Source: Cliona cf. orientalis (taxonomy: Eukaryota > Porifera > Demospongiae > Clionaida > Clionaidae). From it: DNA of 64,000 nt. A program made the position numbers and the translations under genes. Below the pieces are notes generated by a model that was given only the letters and a program-made list of their open reading frames with translations, was not told the origin of the DNA and searched no databases. Of the stretch, positions 47,833 to 61,927 are shown one piece after another; positions within the stretch are counted from its first letter, which is position 1; the number at the start of each line of letters is the position of its first letter. The DNA lies in assembly GCA_963930775.1 (NCBI GenBank), contig OZ005707.1, positions 1 through 64,000 of the forward strand, written 5' to 3'.

Positions 47833-49319
47833 ATGGCAGGAGAGTTATCCGTGTATCCTCCGATCTACCGGCTAGGATCTCCGGGAAGATGGATCAGGGA
47901 CAAGCTAATGACAGGTACCTGCTCTGTGATGATAGAAAATTATTATGAAACTGTATAAAAAACACATTGAATCAAATTAAAGTCGATAAACATGTTTCAC
48001 AATTCTTCGTTTGTAGGTATATTAAGTGGTACTCCAGTGTTGCTGCGGATCCAAAGCCTTCGCACTGCTCCGCTGAATGCATCAATGGGTGTGGTCAGCT
48101 TCCTTGGAGAGGAAGAGTTCTATACACTACTGGTCGTACTGATCCTGTGGGTGTGTGACGCTCGATTGGGGAGACTCCTGTCATTATTAATGGCCATCAG
48201 TTTCTATGTCACTGGTGAGCTCATATTGAAAGCTAACAGACATGCTCTAATTTTGATGCTACAAAAAATACTCATTTAGTGCTCTAATTAGAGCTGATTA
48301 CCTTTGGTGCTCTACACTTATTTTCGCAAACAATGTTCTACAAATCTTTATGTTATGTCTACTCTACTGCTTGTATGTACTGTAAATAATATTATTATTT
48401 TGTACAGGTTTCTGTAAGAATCTGTTGTGTTTGCCCCGCCCACCTGCCCCTCCCATTGTCCCCCTGCATCGTTGCAGTGACTGGAGCCTCCCTAGTCACC
48501 ACGCTGTGCTCAGTGTCAATGTCCCCTGGTACATCTGGGCATATGTCTCCATCCACTACGCATCCTCTCTCTCTCCCTCCCTCTCCACTCTCCTCTTCAT
48601 CTCCATAGCTCTCTGGTCATTCCTCGTCATGTTCAGTCGTATGTACCTTGGTGTTCACAGTCCTGCTGATATCTTAACTGGTGGCATCATAGGCTGCATT
48701 ATTCTAGTTCTCTGGCTACAGAACTACATTCTGCTGGAGACTTACCTGAGTTCATCCCGGGAGGCCCTCCCCATAGCACTGGTGGTCGTATTGTGCCTCC
48801 TGTCCGTGCACCCTGACCCCCCGCCCACCACTATCATATTTGCCGAGACAGTGTGTATGGTGGGCGTGGCAGTTGGTGCTCTGTTGGGCTGGATCTATGC
48901 GCCAGTCTCCAGCTCAGCTGTTTTGGAAAGAGTGGCATTTTATTCCTCATACACAAGCCTAGCAGCTTGTTGCCTGTTGAGGTGAATTAAGTACACTAAT
49001 GCCTTCCCTTTCTCAATTATAATTAGTGTCCGTTTCACTTGCTCATTAGGTTTGTAATGGGACTACCGTGTGTGATGCTTGCCAAGGTGGCTACCGGAGT
49101 GCTGACTCGGCATATTCTCTCGTGGTTGTGTGCGTTGCTGGGTATACCGTGCGTGTGTGTGAAGCGAGTGTCTCATGTGACCAGCTCTACCGTCCACCAC
49201 AGCTCTGGCTTCCATGTCCTGAGTGAGGTAAGTAAGGCCGGCTGTGCATGGCTTCCCAATGACACATGTACAGTCCATGGCTTCTACACTGTTTCATGTA
49301 ACTGAGTACATACACATGC

Positions 49320-49356
<37 letters not shown>

Positions 49357-49520
49357 TCGTTGTACACATGCAGCCTCCCTCGAGATCGAAAAAGCCACAC
49401 AGATATTCTAAAGATCATCCACTAAATTTGGATATTCCTGTCAAGTTTGTATCTTATATCGCCATGGGAACAGTTGCCGTAGCAGGAGCACCAACTTTAT
49501 TTTATGCTCTTGGAATATAA
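47833..49520 (+). CDS. SGPP: Sphingosine-1-phosphate phosphatase-like (PAP2 superfamily)
   Basis: Five exons (47833-47914, 48017-48214, 48408-48981, 49050-49227, 49374-49520) give about 392 residues. The lipid phosphate phosphatase motifs are in order: K-N-L-L-C-L-P-R-P (KxxxxxxRP), LPSHHAV (PSxH) and SRMYLGVHSPADIL (SRxxxxxHxxxD). The FCKN...RPPAPP context and the many hydrophobic helices before and after the motifs match SGPP1/SGPP2, ER enzymes that dephosphorylate sphingosine-1-phosphate. The start at 47833 (MAGELSVYPPIYRLG) is the most downstream plausible ATG; in-frame ATGs also lie at 47773 and 47626. The fourth intron has a (CT)n run at 49325-49353. Confidence 0.88.
49325..49353. repeat. 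(CT)n microsatellite
   Basis: CT dinucleotide run within the last SGPP intron. Confidence 0.9.
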
Positions 49521-49618
49521 AAAGGTCAATTCAAATAATTATTATAAGAGAACACATTATTATTACATCATTAGCAGACAAACATTTGTACAGTTCACCA
49601 TTGGTGACTAAAATGTGT

Positions 49619-49891
49619 TTATTTAGCTGGTCGAGCCTCCAGCATCTTTTCATGTTGAAGTTTACGTTCATAATCTTTTTTTCTTTGTACATCTCTCGCT
49701 TGGCGAATCTCCTTTAGCTTATTGGCCCTTTGCTGTGTACATGCCATAGTCACTGCTAGATAAGTCAACTCTACGGTCACGACAAACCACACTCACCTGT
49801 AACCTTTTGACCTTCTTGGAGATGGTCTGCATCTGCTTGGAGATGTGTACCAACTTTTGCTTGTAAACTGGAACCTGCTGAAGCTACAGAT

Positions 49892-49938
<47 letters not shown>

Positions 49939-50451
49939 GAGATGTGAACTAGCACTAATTTGGAGGGGTCCCCCCTTTAGCTATAATATGAGGAATGTAT
50001 CAGATAGTCCATGCTAGACATGACAATTTCAAGTCTCCACTGGGGGGGGGGGGGGGGGGGGGGACGTGTGGAGGCAGGCAGTGTTCTGCTGGGTGAGGAG
50101 CTGACATGTGAGAAACACTAAGGGCTGGCTGGTTACATTGGAATGCAGAGTGTTTGATGTGGGCCATTGGTTCGCTGTGTTAACATAGATGGCCAACCAG
50201 ACCAAAACTATGCCAGCTATTTGGGTGTGCCACACTTTAACCTAGCAGACCATGTATAATAGTCTACAGCAGGTATATATCTAGTACTCCATGGCAGAGT
50301 ATTAGGGTAACATTACATTTGAAGGATATGTAACAGTGGTAATGGCCCACTCACAGTGGTCTGTATCTCACTGGAGAGATCACTGCTCTCTTCAAACTGA
50401 CTGGTCTTATCATGAATTGAATCGAGCATTTCTTCCTGATTTGTTCTATAG

Positions 50452-50517
<66 letters not shown>

Positions 50518-50781
50518 GAGCCGACTTGTATGAGGTGAAAGGTGGTTGTCTGCTTACATGAGTTCATTTAGACTCTTCTGTACATGTAATAGCTCTGGTT
50601 CTAGAACAGCCAGGAACCCATTACTGAGCTGTTCCACTGTTTCTGCTGAGAAGAGTTCAAGTGATTGTATGGGGTCATCGACCCTGTGATCCTGATCCAT
50701 GGCAGGTGGCTTGGTGGTATCTCCTTGCTGTTGCTGGTGCTGCTTCTGTGGTGCTACGTGTCCCTCGGTGACACTAGTCAT
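49619..50781 (-). CDS. BLOC1S6: BLOC-1 subunit 6 (pallidin)
   Basis: Four minus-strand exons (50558-50781, 50355-50445, 49797-49883, 49619-49732) give about 171 residues. After a Gln-rich, variable N-terminus (MTSVTEGHVAPQKQHQQQQG), ETVEQLSNGFLAVLEPELLH matches the pallidin VEQLAEGLL region. The rest is coiled coil: NQEEMLDSIHDKTSQFEESS, VYKQKLVHISKQMQTISKKV and RANKLKEIRQARDVQRKK. The C-terminus ends EARPAK, as in pallidin. It is a helical subunit of BLOC-1, which sorts cargo to lysosome-related organelles and binds syntaxin-13. Microsatellite (GA)n tracts lie in introns 1 and 2, and a run of 22 G lies in intron 2. Confidence 0.88.
49898..49935. repeat. (GA)n microsatellite
   Basis: AG dinucleotide run in a BLOC1S6 intron, just upstream of exon 3 on the minus strand, where it is the polypyrimidine tract. 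Confidence 0.9.
50042..50063. repeat. Run of 22 G
   Basis: Homopolymer inside a BLOC1S6 intron (a C run on the gene's strand). Its length is likely imprecise in any assembly. Confidence 0.9.
50459..50513. repeat. (AG)n microsatellite
   Basis: About 55 bp of AG in intron 1 of BLOC1S6, forming the polypyrimidine tract on the minus strand close to the exon 2 acceptor. Confidence 0.9.
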
Positions 50782-52612
50782 GGCTGGGCTGCTCTATAGC
50801 TGCACACAAGGCTCCTGCATACAGGGAGAGGGAGAGAGAGGAAAGAGATGGTGTAAGGTGCTCAACCTGAAACTGGAGAGGGTTATTTCTATAGACACAG
50901 TTATGAACAACATACACAAACAGTGAGGATGTAGATATATAGATCAGATGCAGGAAGCCCTCCCCCACAGCCTCAGTGTGTACGTGTGTGTGTGTGAACC
51001 TAGTAACACAAAGAGAAGTCCTGTTGAGCGGTAGCTTTAATATGCCCACGTATAATGCAATACACTAGGGCATAATGCACAATAAAGTGTATTATGCTAT
51101 CAAGAACACAGCTGTGTTTGGGAGCATTTGGTGGCAAGGAGAAAAGTGTAAGTTAGTGAAAATTTACTATAGATTGTCATAGCAATGGATGTATAACTTT
51201 ATCGAAAGATATAGCACTATTATATCACCTGCTATACAGTACTAGAGCTAAAAATCGTGCATGTCTGTTGAGTGATACGAGCTAGGCAGTCTGGCAGTGT
51301 TGCTGGGAAGATGATAGGGATCGTTTGTTGCCTACAACAGCCGCAAAGTCAACTGCAGTTGGGGGAGTGGGCCATAAGCCAACATACACTGCAGTACAGC
51401 CCACTGCATGTACGCTGTAATTACTCGAACGCACACACCTACATACAGTATACGCAAGCTCAAGCCACAACTATTTCAGGAACTCGCGTTTGCGAAGCCA
51501 CGCTAATGCGCGCATACAGCTCGAGCTGAGAGGACGGTTGACCACACTCGTTCAGGCGCGCAATTTCTCTCGCTCTATAAAATCCCACTCGTCTTCGAAA
51601 CGAGGAAAGAATTCGACGCTATGGACCAAACCAGCTATCTACCATGCTGCAGTTCAGTTGCCGAGCCCAGACGCGAAGCTACGAGACAGCCGCTCGCGCT
51701 ACAACAGAGAATCGAGAGCTATGGAGAATTAGTAACAAACTACCAGTCAAAGAAATCGACACAAAATGGACAGAGCGAGAAAGTCTAGCGGATGGAGGAA
51801 CGTAAGAATAACTATGAATTTATTTTGCTGCTGCGTCTGCGATCATCGCTAGCTAAGCGCGCGCAACTCATTCGTTCGTCCATATCCATTTGCTTGATTT
51901 GCTAATTAGTAGAAGCATACCGCAAGATTGTCTTTGGTCGTTGTTAGCCTATTAAGAGCTTTAATATTGATTAGAACGGCAGCATGGATTTCGGAGGGAG
52001 CTAGCTGCTTTTTTTTATTCTTTATTTTGTGTTTCTTGGTGTTTGTTCAACTTGTGGTTTAGTGTGAGCAAAGTTTGGTTAGCAAGCGTGTGTAGTATTC
52101 ACCAAATGAGGTTTACCTACTCCAAACCAATAGGCAATAGGTGGCTCCCTTGCATAAGCGTGCACACGCAGACTACAGACTTTTTTTGGATAACCCTTCA
52201 ACAGATATTTCTATGAGTACAGTTTAGTATATTATTGGGTGCCATATTGTCTCCCTGGGTGGGGGTGGGGAGCAAGTATATTCCAGTATTGACCAGTTTT
52301 GGCTGTCGTAGCTGGTGTTTCCATGGTGCTGGCATTGGAATGTGTAGTGCAGCATTGGTGTGCCTAGCATTGTTTGGCAATGCCCTGCAAATTGGATTGT
52401 TAGCAATGCTGCAGCAAATTGCTTTAAAACATTCTCCAAATGGTTAGTGTAGACGTGCCTTTAGTCGCTAGCTTGGCTCAGCCAAATGCTAGAAAGCCCA
52501 GCGAGCCTTTTGCAAGGTAAACGTCCAACACGAACAATGCCCTCATCTTGGAAACAGTATACTGTTCACTGATAACGATGCATAATTGGAGCACTATTAC
52601 AATTTATATGCT

Positions 52613-52646
<34 letters not shown>

Positions 52647-55183
52647 GTGTGGGAGTGTGCCGGGGGGAGGAGGGGAGGGTAGGGATCAGTGTACACTAGT
52701 CATTTCAGCTATGCCTGTGGTTTTGTGTGGGAATGGTTTGACGCGTCAGTTGAGTCGTGTCGTTATGTGTGCGGTCTCAGGAGACATGGGGGAGGGGGAG
52801 AGGGAGAGAACGCTACTGTCAACTGGGGACATACACTGAGCCTTCTAGCATGACTGCACTAATGGACCGTGAACAATTGTGTTATTTTTATATACACACT
52901 CTCTATCACTCTCTATGCTTGAAAGAAGAGATGATATCTGTCGATGGATGGATGGCTACCCCCTACTGTGAAGAGGATAGGAGGTGTGGTGTTCCCTGCC
53001 CACTGGCCCTGCCCCCTGTTTAGCGATGAGTGCACAGGGTGCAGGTGGTGATAGCCTCACTACCTGTGCACCTGTGTGCCCATGGCTCTCAGGGTGGACT
53101 CACCAACAATCCATCAATAATGTCATATTAGTTTTGTCAAGAGTATATACTCTTGGTTTTGTGCACATCATTTTTTTTCATAGTCCAAGTACAAAATAAT
53201 GAAATTGCCTGATTAAAATTTCATATAAAACAGATAGGAGCATTCCTATAATGCTCCTGGTGCTCATCAGAGTTGTCACCAAAATAATTGGATGATGGAG
53301 GGAAATATTCAATGATTATCGTTTATAGAAATTAGAAAATTTACAACACTCTTATGTGACCAGCACAGAAAAATGCCGCTTTCACAGTAGAAAGCAGAGA
53401 TGTAGTTTACTGTTTCATGCCACAACTATAATAATATTATTGTACCAATTGCAAGTATATAATATTATAATATACAATTATGCTCCCAATACTTGAACTA
53501 ATACTTTCAGTGTAGTACTCTCATAAAGAATTATATTATCTATTGTAACAAATACAGCAATCTGATTGGTCAGTTGGAGGTCCATTATTTCACTTAGAGA
53601 CCTCTCAATTCACTTATAGACCTCTTAGAGAGGTAGGTCTATTATTGGGCTGCCAAGGGCAAAAAAAAAAGATGCACAGTGCAACAGTAGCCTAGCTCCC
53701 AGGCTAAATGTCATGGTTACAGTTGCTATATTCTAAATCAGTTAGAGACCTCGTCCAATGGTCTCTACGCTTTTTAAGAGACCCTCAGGCCCTTAGTAGC
53801 TAAGGCCAGACCAATTAAATAAGTTGTTGCATGGATTCATTCGCTCCAATTTTTGGGCAAACAGAAAAAAAAATTAATTAAGTTGGGTGGAGCTTATGTA
53901 CAGATGAGTGGTTTTTGTATTCTATCTTGATTCCTTGGTCCTAGATAATCACATTAGTCTGTCTCAATTAGATTATGGTCTATAACCACACCTCAATTAA
54001 TTGCTTTTTTTCTTTTTTTTTTCAATTGCTTGGTCCAATTTTTACCTCACAATATCCGAGCAACAACAAATTAAATTGGTCTGGCCTAACCATTCATACC
54101 CAGAACCCAGCCCCTGACCTTAAGAATCTCTGCTATTACACGCATGGGGGTCCATTTCAGAAATATAAGGGCCGGAGGGTCCAAATATTTCGAAATATAT
54201 GGACCGGGGGGGAACAAAAAAAGGGGGGTCCAAATTTATCGTGACAAGCCTCATACCCCCCGGGGATATGAGGCCAATATCTTTGGCCTGTCATGCTATG
54301 AACGGTCCCCCCGGACCGTCCGTGGTCGAAACTAACTGTCCCCCTGGACCATCGATAGTCGCCATAGTTGGTCCCCCCTTGCTATAAACGGTTCCCACTA
54401 TTTTCTATATGGTGGGACCGTTGGTGGCAGAAACATATGGTCTCCTCCATAGCTCAGCCTCAGGATATTAGTAGTGTGCATGGACCGAGTCTATCACTAT
54501 AGACTAGTAGGTATAATTATTAGCGCTTCAAGTTTGACTGTGAAATAGTGATCATTTCTCTTAAAGTTTCAATAATAATATGGAAGAACATGGTTTTTAA
54601 TGTAATATTAGTCCTGAATGAAATTAGAAGAGGCAGTGGTTACAAAACCAGCCTTGTTTGTAATCATAGTTAAAAATGACATCTGAAATCTGTTGGCAAC
54701 TTGTGAAACCACCGCCTGCAGCCTTCACAGTACGCCATAGGTTCTTCACCATCCTCTGGCAGATGGCAGGCACAGTGGAGTTCTACTTTTTTTCACAGTG
54801 CTCACTTTGACGCAATATTTTTAAACCTTCGAGTGAAAATGGCGGGCTTTTGTGCGCATGCCATTAGCCTTAGGGGGAATGACGGGCTTTCGTGTGCATG
54901 CCCTTAGGGGGGACTGTCCATCGCAAGGGGGACCGGATATGGCAGAAATTAACAGTCCGGGGGGACCACTTAGCGCGGGGGACCAAATATTTTGTGACAG
55001 GCCTGCTAGCAGCTTCTGTGCACTGTACTATTAAATGATTTCAGAAGATTCATTGGATTGATTCGATTACTATCCAAAACACAATCCGCTCAGTGGCTCT
55101 ATATACTGGGGAGACCCATGCTATACGTATACACTCACCGGCACCTCTATCCGCTTCGAGTCCTCAAATTCCAAATAAAGCGC
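50782..55183. other. 4.4-kb interval without a supported gene
   Basis: The open frames are short and I recognise none. A possible first coding exon, MDRARKSSGWRN at 51767-51802 followed by GTAAGA, could start a gene, but I found no matching downstream exon. A (GT)n run lies at 52614-52641. Direct repeats of the GAGACCTCT / TAGACCTCTTAGAGA type lie at 53580-53640. A block near 53778-53800 (AGAGACCCTCAGGCCCTTAG) is shared in inverted form with 23438-23458. Confidence 0.5.
54145..55005. mobile_element. Decayed repeat rich in GGGGGTCC / GGACCCCC blocks
   Basis: GGGGTCCAAATTTATCGTGACAAGCCTC at the left recurs as GGGGACCAAATATTTTGTGACAGGCCTG at the right. Between them are several GGTCCCCCCGGACC-type blocks and a repeated GGCGGGCTTTTGTGCGCATGCC / GACGGGCTTTCGTGTGCATGCC pair. 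It looks like a nested, degenerate non-autonomous element; borders are uncertain. Confidence 0.45.
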
Positions 55184-57896
55184 ATGGTAGTATGCGTCAC
55201 AAGATATTCGGGGAATCCCCTACTGGTGATGATGGCTGCCTTCAGTTTTCTGCTCATCAGCCTTCTATCTCTTCCACTCATCGACACTACCGATAATAGT
55301 GGTACTTCAGTATCAGCGCCTACCATTGACATTGTCTTGGACGAGGAAGAAAAGAACATCAGTGAAACGCTACCCGTTTCCATTTATAGCAACAAACCAC
55401 TTCCTGACCTTTGTGTACAAGTTCTTGTCAAGAGAAAGGGTATACAACCTACATGGCCTGAGCAGGATCAGTCTGACCTACCGTTTTTACCGAGCAATGG
55501 TCATAAAACAAGAGAGCTATCTGTCACGTTTGACAGCTCAGGAACTGCCTTATTTAACAGCTCTGTTGGTGTAACCGTGTCCATCTTTCCCACTGATGAT
55601 AATGGATGTACAACAAAAGATCATCTGCTAGGAAAGGGCACGGCAGTTCTCTATGATGACAGAGGTATAGTCTATCTTTAATCAACACCTAATTTTTGTT
55701 GTACTTAATACAATTCGAATTATGGTAATTGATCAATAATTATTACAGTTTCTATAGAGTGGCTACCCCATCCAGAAGACTGTTATGTCAATCAGAGTTG
55801 TAGTTTTTCTGCCAAGATTGGTCGTGTTAGTCACAGTTTGAACGGTTCACTCCATCTCACAGCAAATATCACTCAGACATCACAGGATCCGGAGTCACCA
55901 ACAAGTACATTGAATAATTTCTAATCATTACAGTTCACTATAATTATAATAATATTATTGTGTTATAGTCATTTCTCCCGTCAAGTCTGATTTGATGAAC
56001 TTTAATCATACATTCTGTGAAGTTGGTACATTCACAGCAGTCCTGTCTGTGCCCGATGTGTTGAGGAGAAATGTGTACTGGAAGAAACAATCGTTAAAGA
56101 TCAATGTGAAGACTAATATACAAAATGAGGTAGAGGAGTTGCAAAGTGAGGTAGAGGACTTGCAATCACAAGTGAAACAGTTGAGAAATCAACTAACCAA
56201 AGTGGTACAAGGTAAGTGCCTCTCCCCTCCACTACATTTAAGTACGGTATGTTCCCCCAGAACTGCCGTGTCTGCTCCGAGACTGTGGCGAGCACAGCAC
56301 GTGTGTTGATGGTCACTGTAACTGCACACTACCACAGGTTTATAGTGGATCTAAATGCACAGACTGTGAGTAGCCAATGTTGTTGTGTCTCAGTGCATGA
56401 GCCATTGTTTCTCTAGTTGTTGGTTGTAAAAACTCTCCCGAAGCATGTGGAAGTGGCAGGTATGGGCACTGCCACGAACCAACCACCTTAGACAGATCAT
56501 ACAGTTGCAGCTGTTTTGATGATAATGTGTCGGGTGATGATTGTGAAAGTATGTTTATATTTTGTTGCTATGACTACATGATTTCATGATTATAATTTTC
56601 TAAGAATGTAGCCGGAGTTTCTGCAGTAATCATGGGAACTGTACTGTACACGACGATGGTCTACCAACCTGCAAATGTGATACTTATTTCAATGGCTCGA
56701 ATTGTGAAAGTAATTTTATTGTGTATACTAGTGCTAGGCTATCAGCTTATTGTTAATATTTTCAGATTGCGTGAGAAATTGCGGAAATGGGCATTGTGTT
56801 ATTAAGAATGATTCACCAACATGTGAATGTCATGATAAATATAAATTAGACTCTACATATTCATGTGCCGGTAAGTGCTATTATTATCCAACAGACAATC
56901 ACAGAAATCTGTTTCAGAATGTAAGAAAGGCTGGAAAGGAGACGATTGTAATAAACTGGGTTGGTAACCTGTCATGTTTTTACTACTGATCTTTACATGA
57001 CATTGTATGTATGTCCACTTATTTTTTCTTCAGACTGCAACGCCAATGCTGCAATATGCAATGGTGGGGTCTGCAATGAAGGTAGCAAAGACTGTGACTG
57101 TACAAATACAAACTATACTGGACCCCTCTGTCAATTCAAAAGTAACATAATTGATATTGTGTGTGACTGAATGTGATACCAACAAGTATTTCTTCGATTC
57201 AGAATGTGATGGAGCTGATGCCGATGATGTCAATTTCTGCAAGGATAGCGGAGGCACTTGTGTCTACAATCTTGATTCCGGAGCGAAGGTGTGCTATTGT
57301 GATGATGGCTCTCTCGTGGCTAGCAATGAAACCTGCACTAGTACTGGTATGAATGGCCATTAAAGTTAGTTTAGTATATTTCACATAATTATGCCCATAC
57401 AGCTACTCCATCCCCCACTCCACTAGGAGATCTTTGTGATCCTCCATGTGAAGATGGCCATGTGTGCTCTCCAAATGAAGCTGGTGATGGGTATACGTGT
57501 AAGTGTCCACCTGGCTTCACAGGGGAAAACTGTGATAAAGGAGAAGAGACCGAATCTGAGACTAGTCCAACTATGCCAGCGGGTGTACAAAACCAAACTG
57601 ATAATAACTCTCAGCTACTCTATGGTGGACTGGCTGTGTTCATTGCTGTACTAGTGGTGTCTGTGGCAGCCTACATTGCCTACCATAACAGAGAAAAGGT
57701 GAGCAGATGCACATACCACCACCCCCCGACATTATTTCTCTTTGTGATTTGATGGTGTGTTTCTGTCTAGATCCTCGAGTTGTTTGGAGGGAAGAAGGAG
57801 AGTGTAGTTGAGATGGCCATGAGAAGTCGAACAAAGAAAAAAGGCTACAAGAAGCTGCCGACCAGCATCCATGACACTCTGACTCACGAAGACTAG
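55184..57896 (+). CDS. Type I membrane protein with coiled coil and EGF-like repeats
   Basis: About twelve exons (55184-55664, 55749-55904, 55969-56211, 56261-56365, 56417-56548, 56605-56709, 56766-56870, 56918-56959, 57034-57141, about 57170-57346, 57403-57698, 57771-57896). A hydrophobic leader (LVMMAAFSFLLISLLSLPLI) is followed by an N-glycosylation-rich region, a coiled coil (EVEELQSEVEDLQSQVKQL), then about seven EGF-like modules such as CRDCGEHSTCVDGHCNC, CSNHGNCTVHDDGLPTCKC and CSPNEAGDGYTCKCPPGF. The membrane segment LAVFIAVLVVSVAAYIAY precedes a basic cytosolic tail ending KKLPTSIHDTLTHED. Most EGF modules sit one per exon with phase-1 borders. The junction at about 57142-57170 has no AG acceptor. 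It is an adhesion or scavenger-type receptor of no named family. The first exon is open upstream to 55058. Confidence 0.78.
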
Positions 57897-58206
57897 CTAC
57901 ACAGTCATGTGCACATACATAAAATTACACAGTGATTCTGTTTTGATACCATAAAGCCATACAATTGACTCTTGTACTCATGGTACTTGTATAAATCTTT
58001 GTGATCAGCGTTTGCATGTGATCGCGCATAAGTTGTCACCACTCTCGGGCAAGGTCTTCACCACGGACAGGTAGTGGTCGTAGATCAACAGATTTGCTAC
58101 TCGGGCAAGGTTTTCACCAACGCCATGCCATCGATATTTGGTAATATACCCGGTAATGGTCGTCTAAAGATGCTCTTTATCTAGAAATCAGCTCGATCGC
58201 GCAAAG

Positions 58207-60503
<2,297 letters not shown>

Positions 60504-60759
60504 GAACTGATAATAGCACTGAAATGTTTAGAATAGGAACACTTATAAAATATCTTGTTGTAAATCTTTTTGAAGTATTATTGTGAGCGCATTACGTGCA
60601 TTGTCCTTAGATTACTCTACATCACTTATTACATTATCAAACCTTACTTTACCCTATATTACGTTACAATACCTGCTTTACTGATAAAACTTGATTTGCC
60701 GAATATTTTCTCACAAAAGTTAATTTTGCTAGAAAATTAATTATCCGATAAAAGTCGAT

Positions 60760-60980
60760 TTTGTCAGACGCTGTCCTGCACAAATTTAAATTTTTTGTTG
60801 GATGCCGTCCTACATAAAATTATCATTTTGTCGGATGCCGTCCTGCAAGAATTTAAATTTTTTGTTGGATGCCGTCCTACATAAAATTATCATGTTTATC
60901 GGACGCTGTCCTGCACAAATTTAAATTTTTTATTGGATGCCGTCCTGCATAAAAGTATAATTTTTTTGTTGGACACCATC
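60760..60980. repeat. Tandem repeat of about 65 bp (GTTGGATGCCGTCCT)
   Basis: Alternating half-units containing GGATGCCGTCCTGCA and GGATGCCGTCCTACATAAAA, about four full units, continue after an insertion at 61537-61580 (CTGCAAAAATTGTACTTATG, GGATACTGTCCCAC). The array was therefore split by the element at 60981-61527. Confidence 0.8.
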
Positions 60981-61527
60981 TAGTCTCGTGCCTAAACGCA
61001 CGCGAAAAGGGGTCTGGTAACATTGTGTACAACGAGTTGTCGCAGCGGAATGCAATAATTGTGTACTTGCGGTTTCGCATTTTAAATTCGAAAACTATTC
61101 TACTTTTTGCTGGCCAAAATGACCTGTTTTACGATCGCTATCGTTTCTACGATAGTTTCGTTGCCTCTATCACTCACCATTTCGAAGTAAATCTTCAGAG
61201 TTCGAGCAGTCTCTCGTTTGAATTTGAAACTACAGTCAGCTTTTTGCGTCCAGGACTGTTCTATTTTTGCTTGCCATCACGTTTTATCGTCTTTGCCGCA
61301 CACACTTCTCGAGTAGATCAGTAGATCTTCGGTGCTGGTGGAGCACGAGCTCAAGAGAAAAAAAAACGCATATGTTTATAATACGCGAATATATAATTAT
61401 AGCGATTTGATTGCAAATGGAGCGATCTGATTGGTCGCGCCACATCCAGAGTTTGGGACAACTCGTTGTGCACAATGTTGCCAGACCCCTTTTTCGCGTG
61501 CGTTTAAGGGGCTGGGCTACGAGACTA
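60981..61527. mobile_element. Non-autonomous inverted-repeat element with 9-bp target duplication
   Basis: It begins TAGTCTCGTGCCTAAACGCA with CGCGAAAAGGGGTCTGG and ends with the inverted CCAGACCCCTTTTTCGCGTG and CTGGGCTACGAGACTA. GACACCATC flanks it directly on both sides (60972-60980 and 61528-61536). The insertion splits a tandem repeat, which gives an independent picture of the empty site. A 9-bp duplication fits the Mutator-like group best. No transposase frame. Confidence 0.82.
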
Positions 61528-61652
61528 GACACCATCCTGCAAAAATTGTACTTATGTAGGATACTGTCCCACACATCACAATCTACAAAAACTGCTACTG
61601 CTGTAGCGATCGGCACATAATTATGTAATTTTTGGCTATCCGCGTAATGCCT

Positions 61653-61927
61653 TAGTCTCGTGACCCAGCCGCACGCGAAAAAGGGCTCGCTGGCAACATT
61701 GTGTATCAATCGTTCCAAACCCTGGAATGTGGCGCAACCAGTCAGATCGCTTTGTTTGCAATTAACGCGCAAAGCACACAATTTATCATGAAAATAATTT
61801 TTACGAAGAATGCCACTTGAATGTCCAACATGTCCACGCAGGCAATCATTGAATTCCGCTGCGACAACTCACAATGATACCAGACCCCTTTTTCGCGTGC
61901 GTTTTAGGGAGCTGGGTCACGAGACTA
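61653..61927. mobile_element. Second, shorter element with the same ends
   Basis: The left end TAGTCTCGTGACCCAGC and the right end GCTGGGTCACGAGACTA are perfect 17-bp inverted copies, followed inward by the GCACGCGAAAAAGGG block seen in 60981-61527. About 275 bp. No direct flanking duplication is visible. Confidence 0.75.

Noticed and set aside
51490..53200. Several 70-88-codon plus-strand frames
   Set aside because: No recognised domain, no consistent splice chain; composition resembles non-coding sequence.
61284..61781. 165-codon minus-strand frame
   Set aside because: Runs across the ends of two inverted-repeat elements; no conserved motif, so probably chance.
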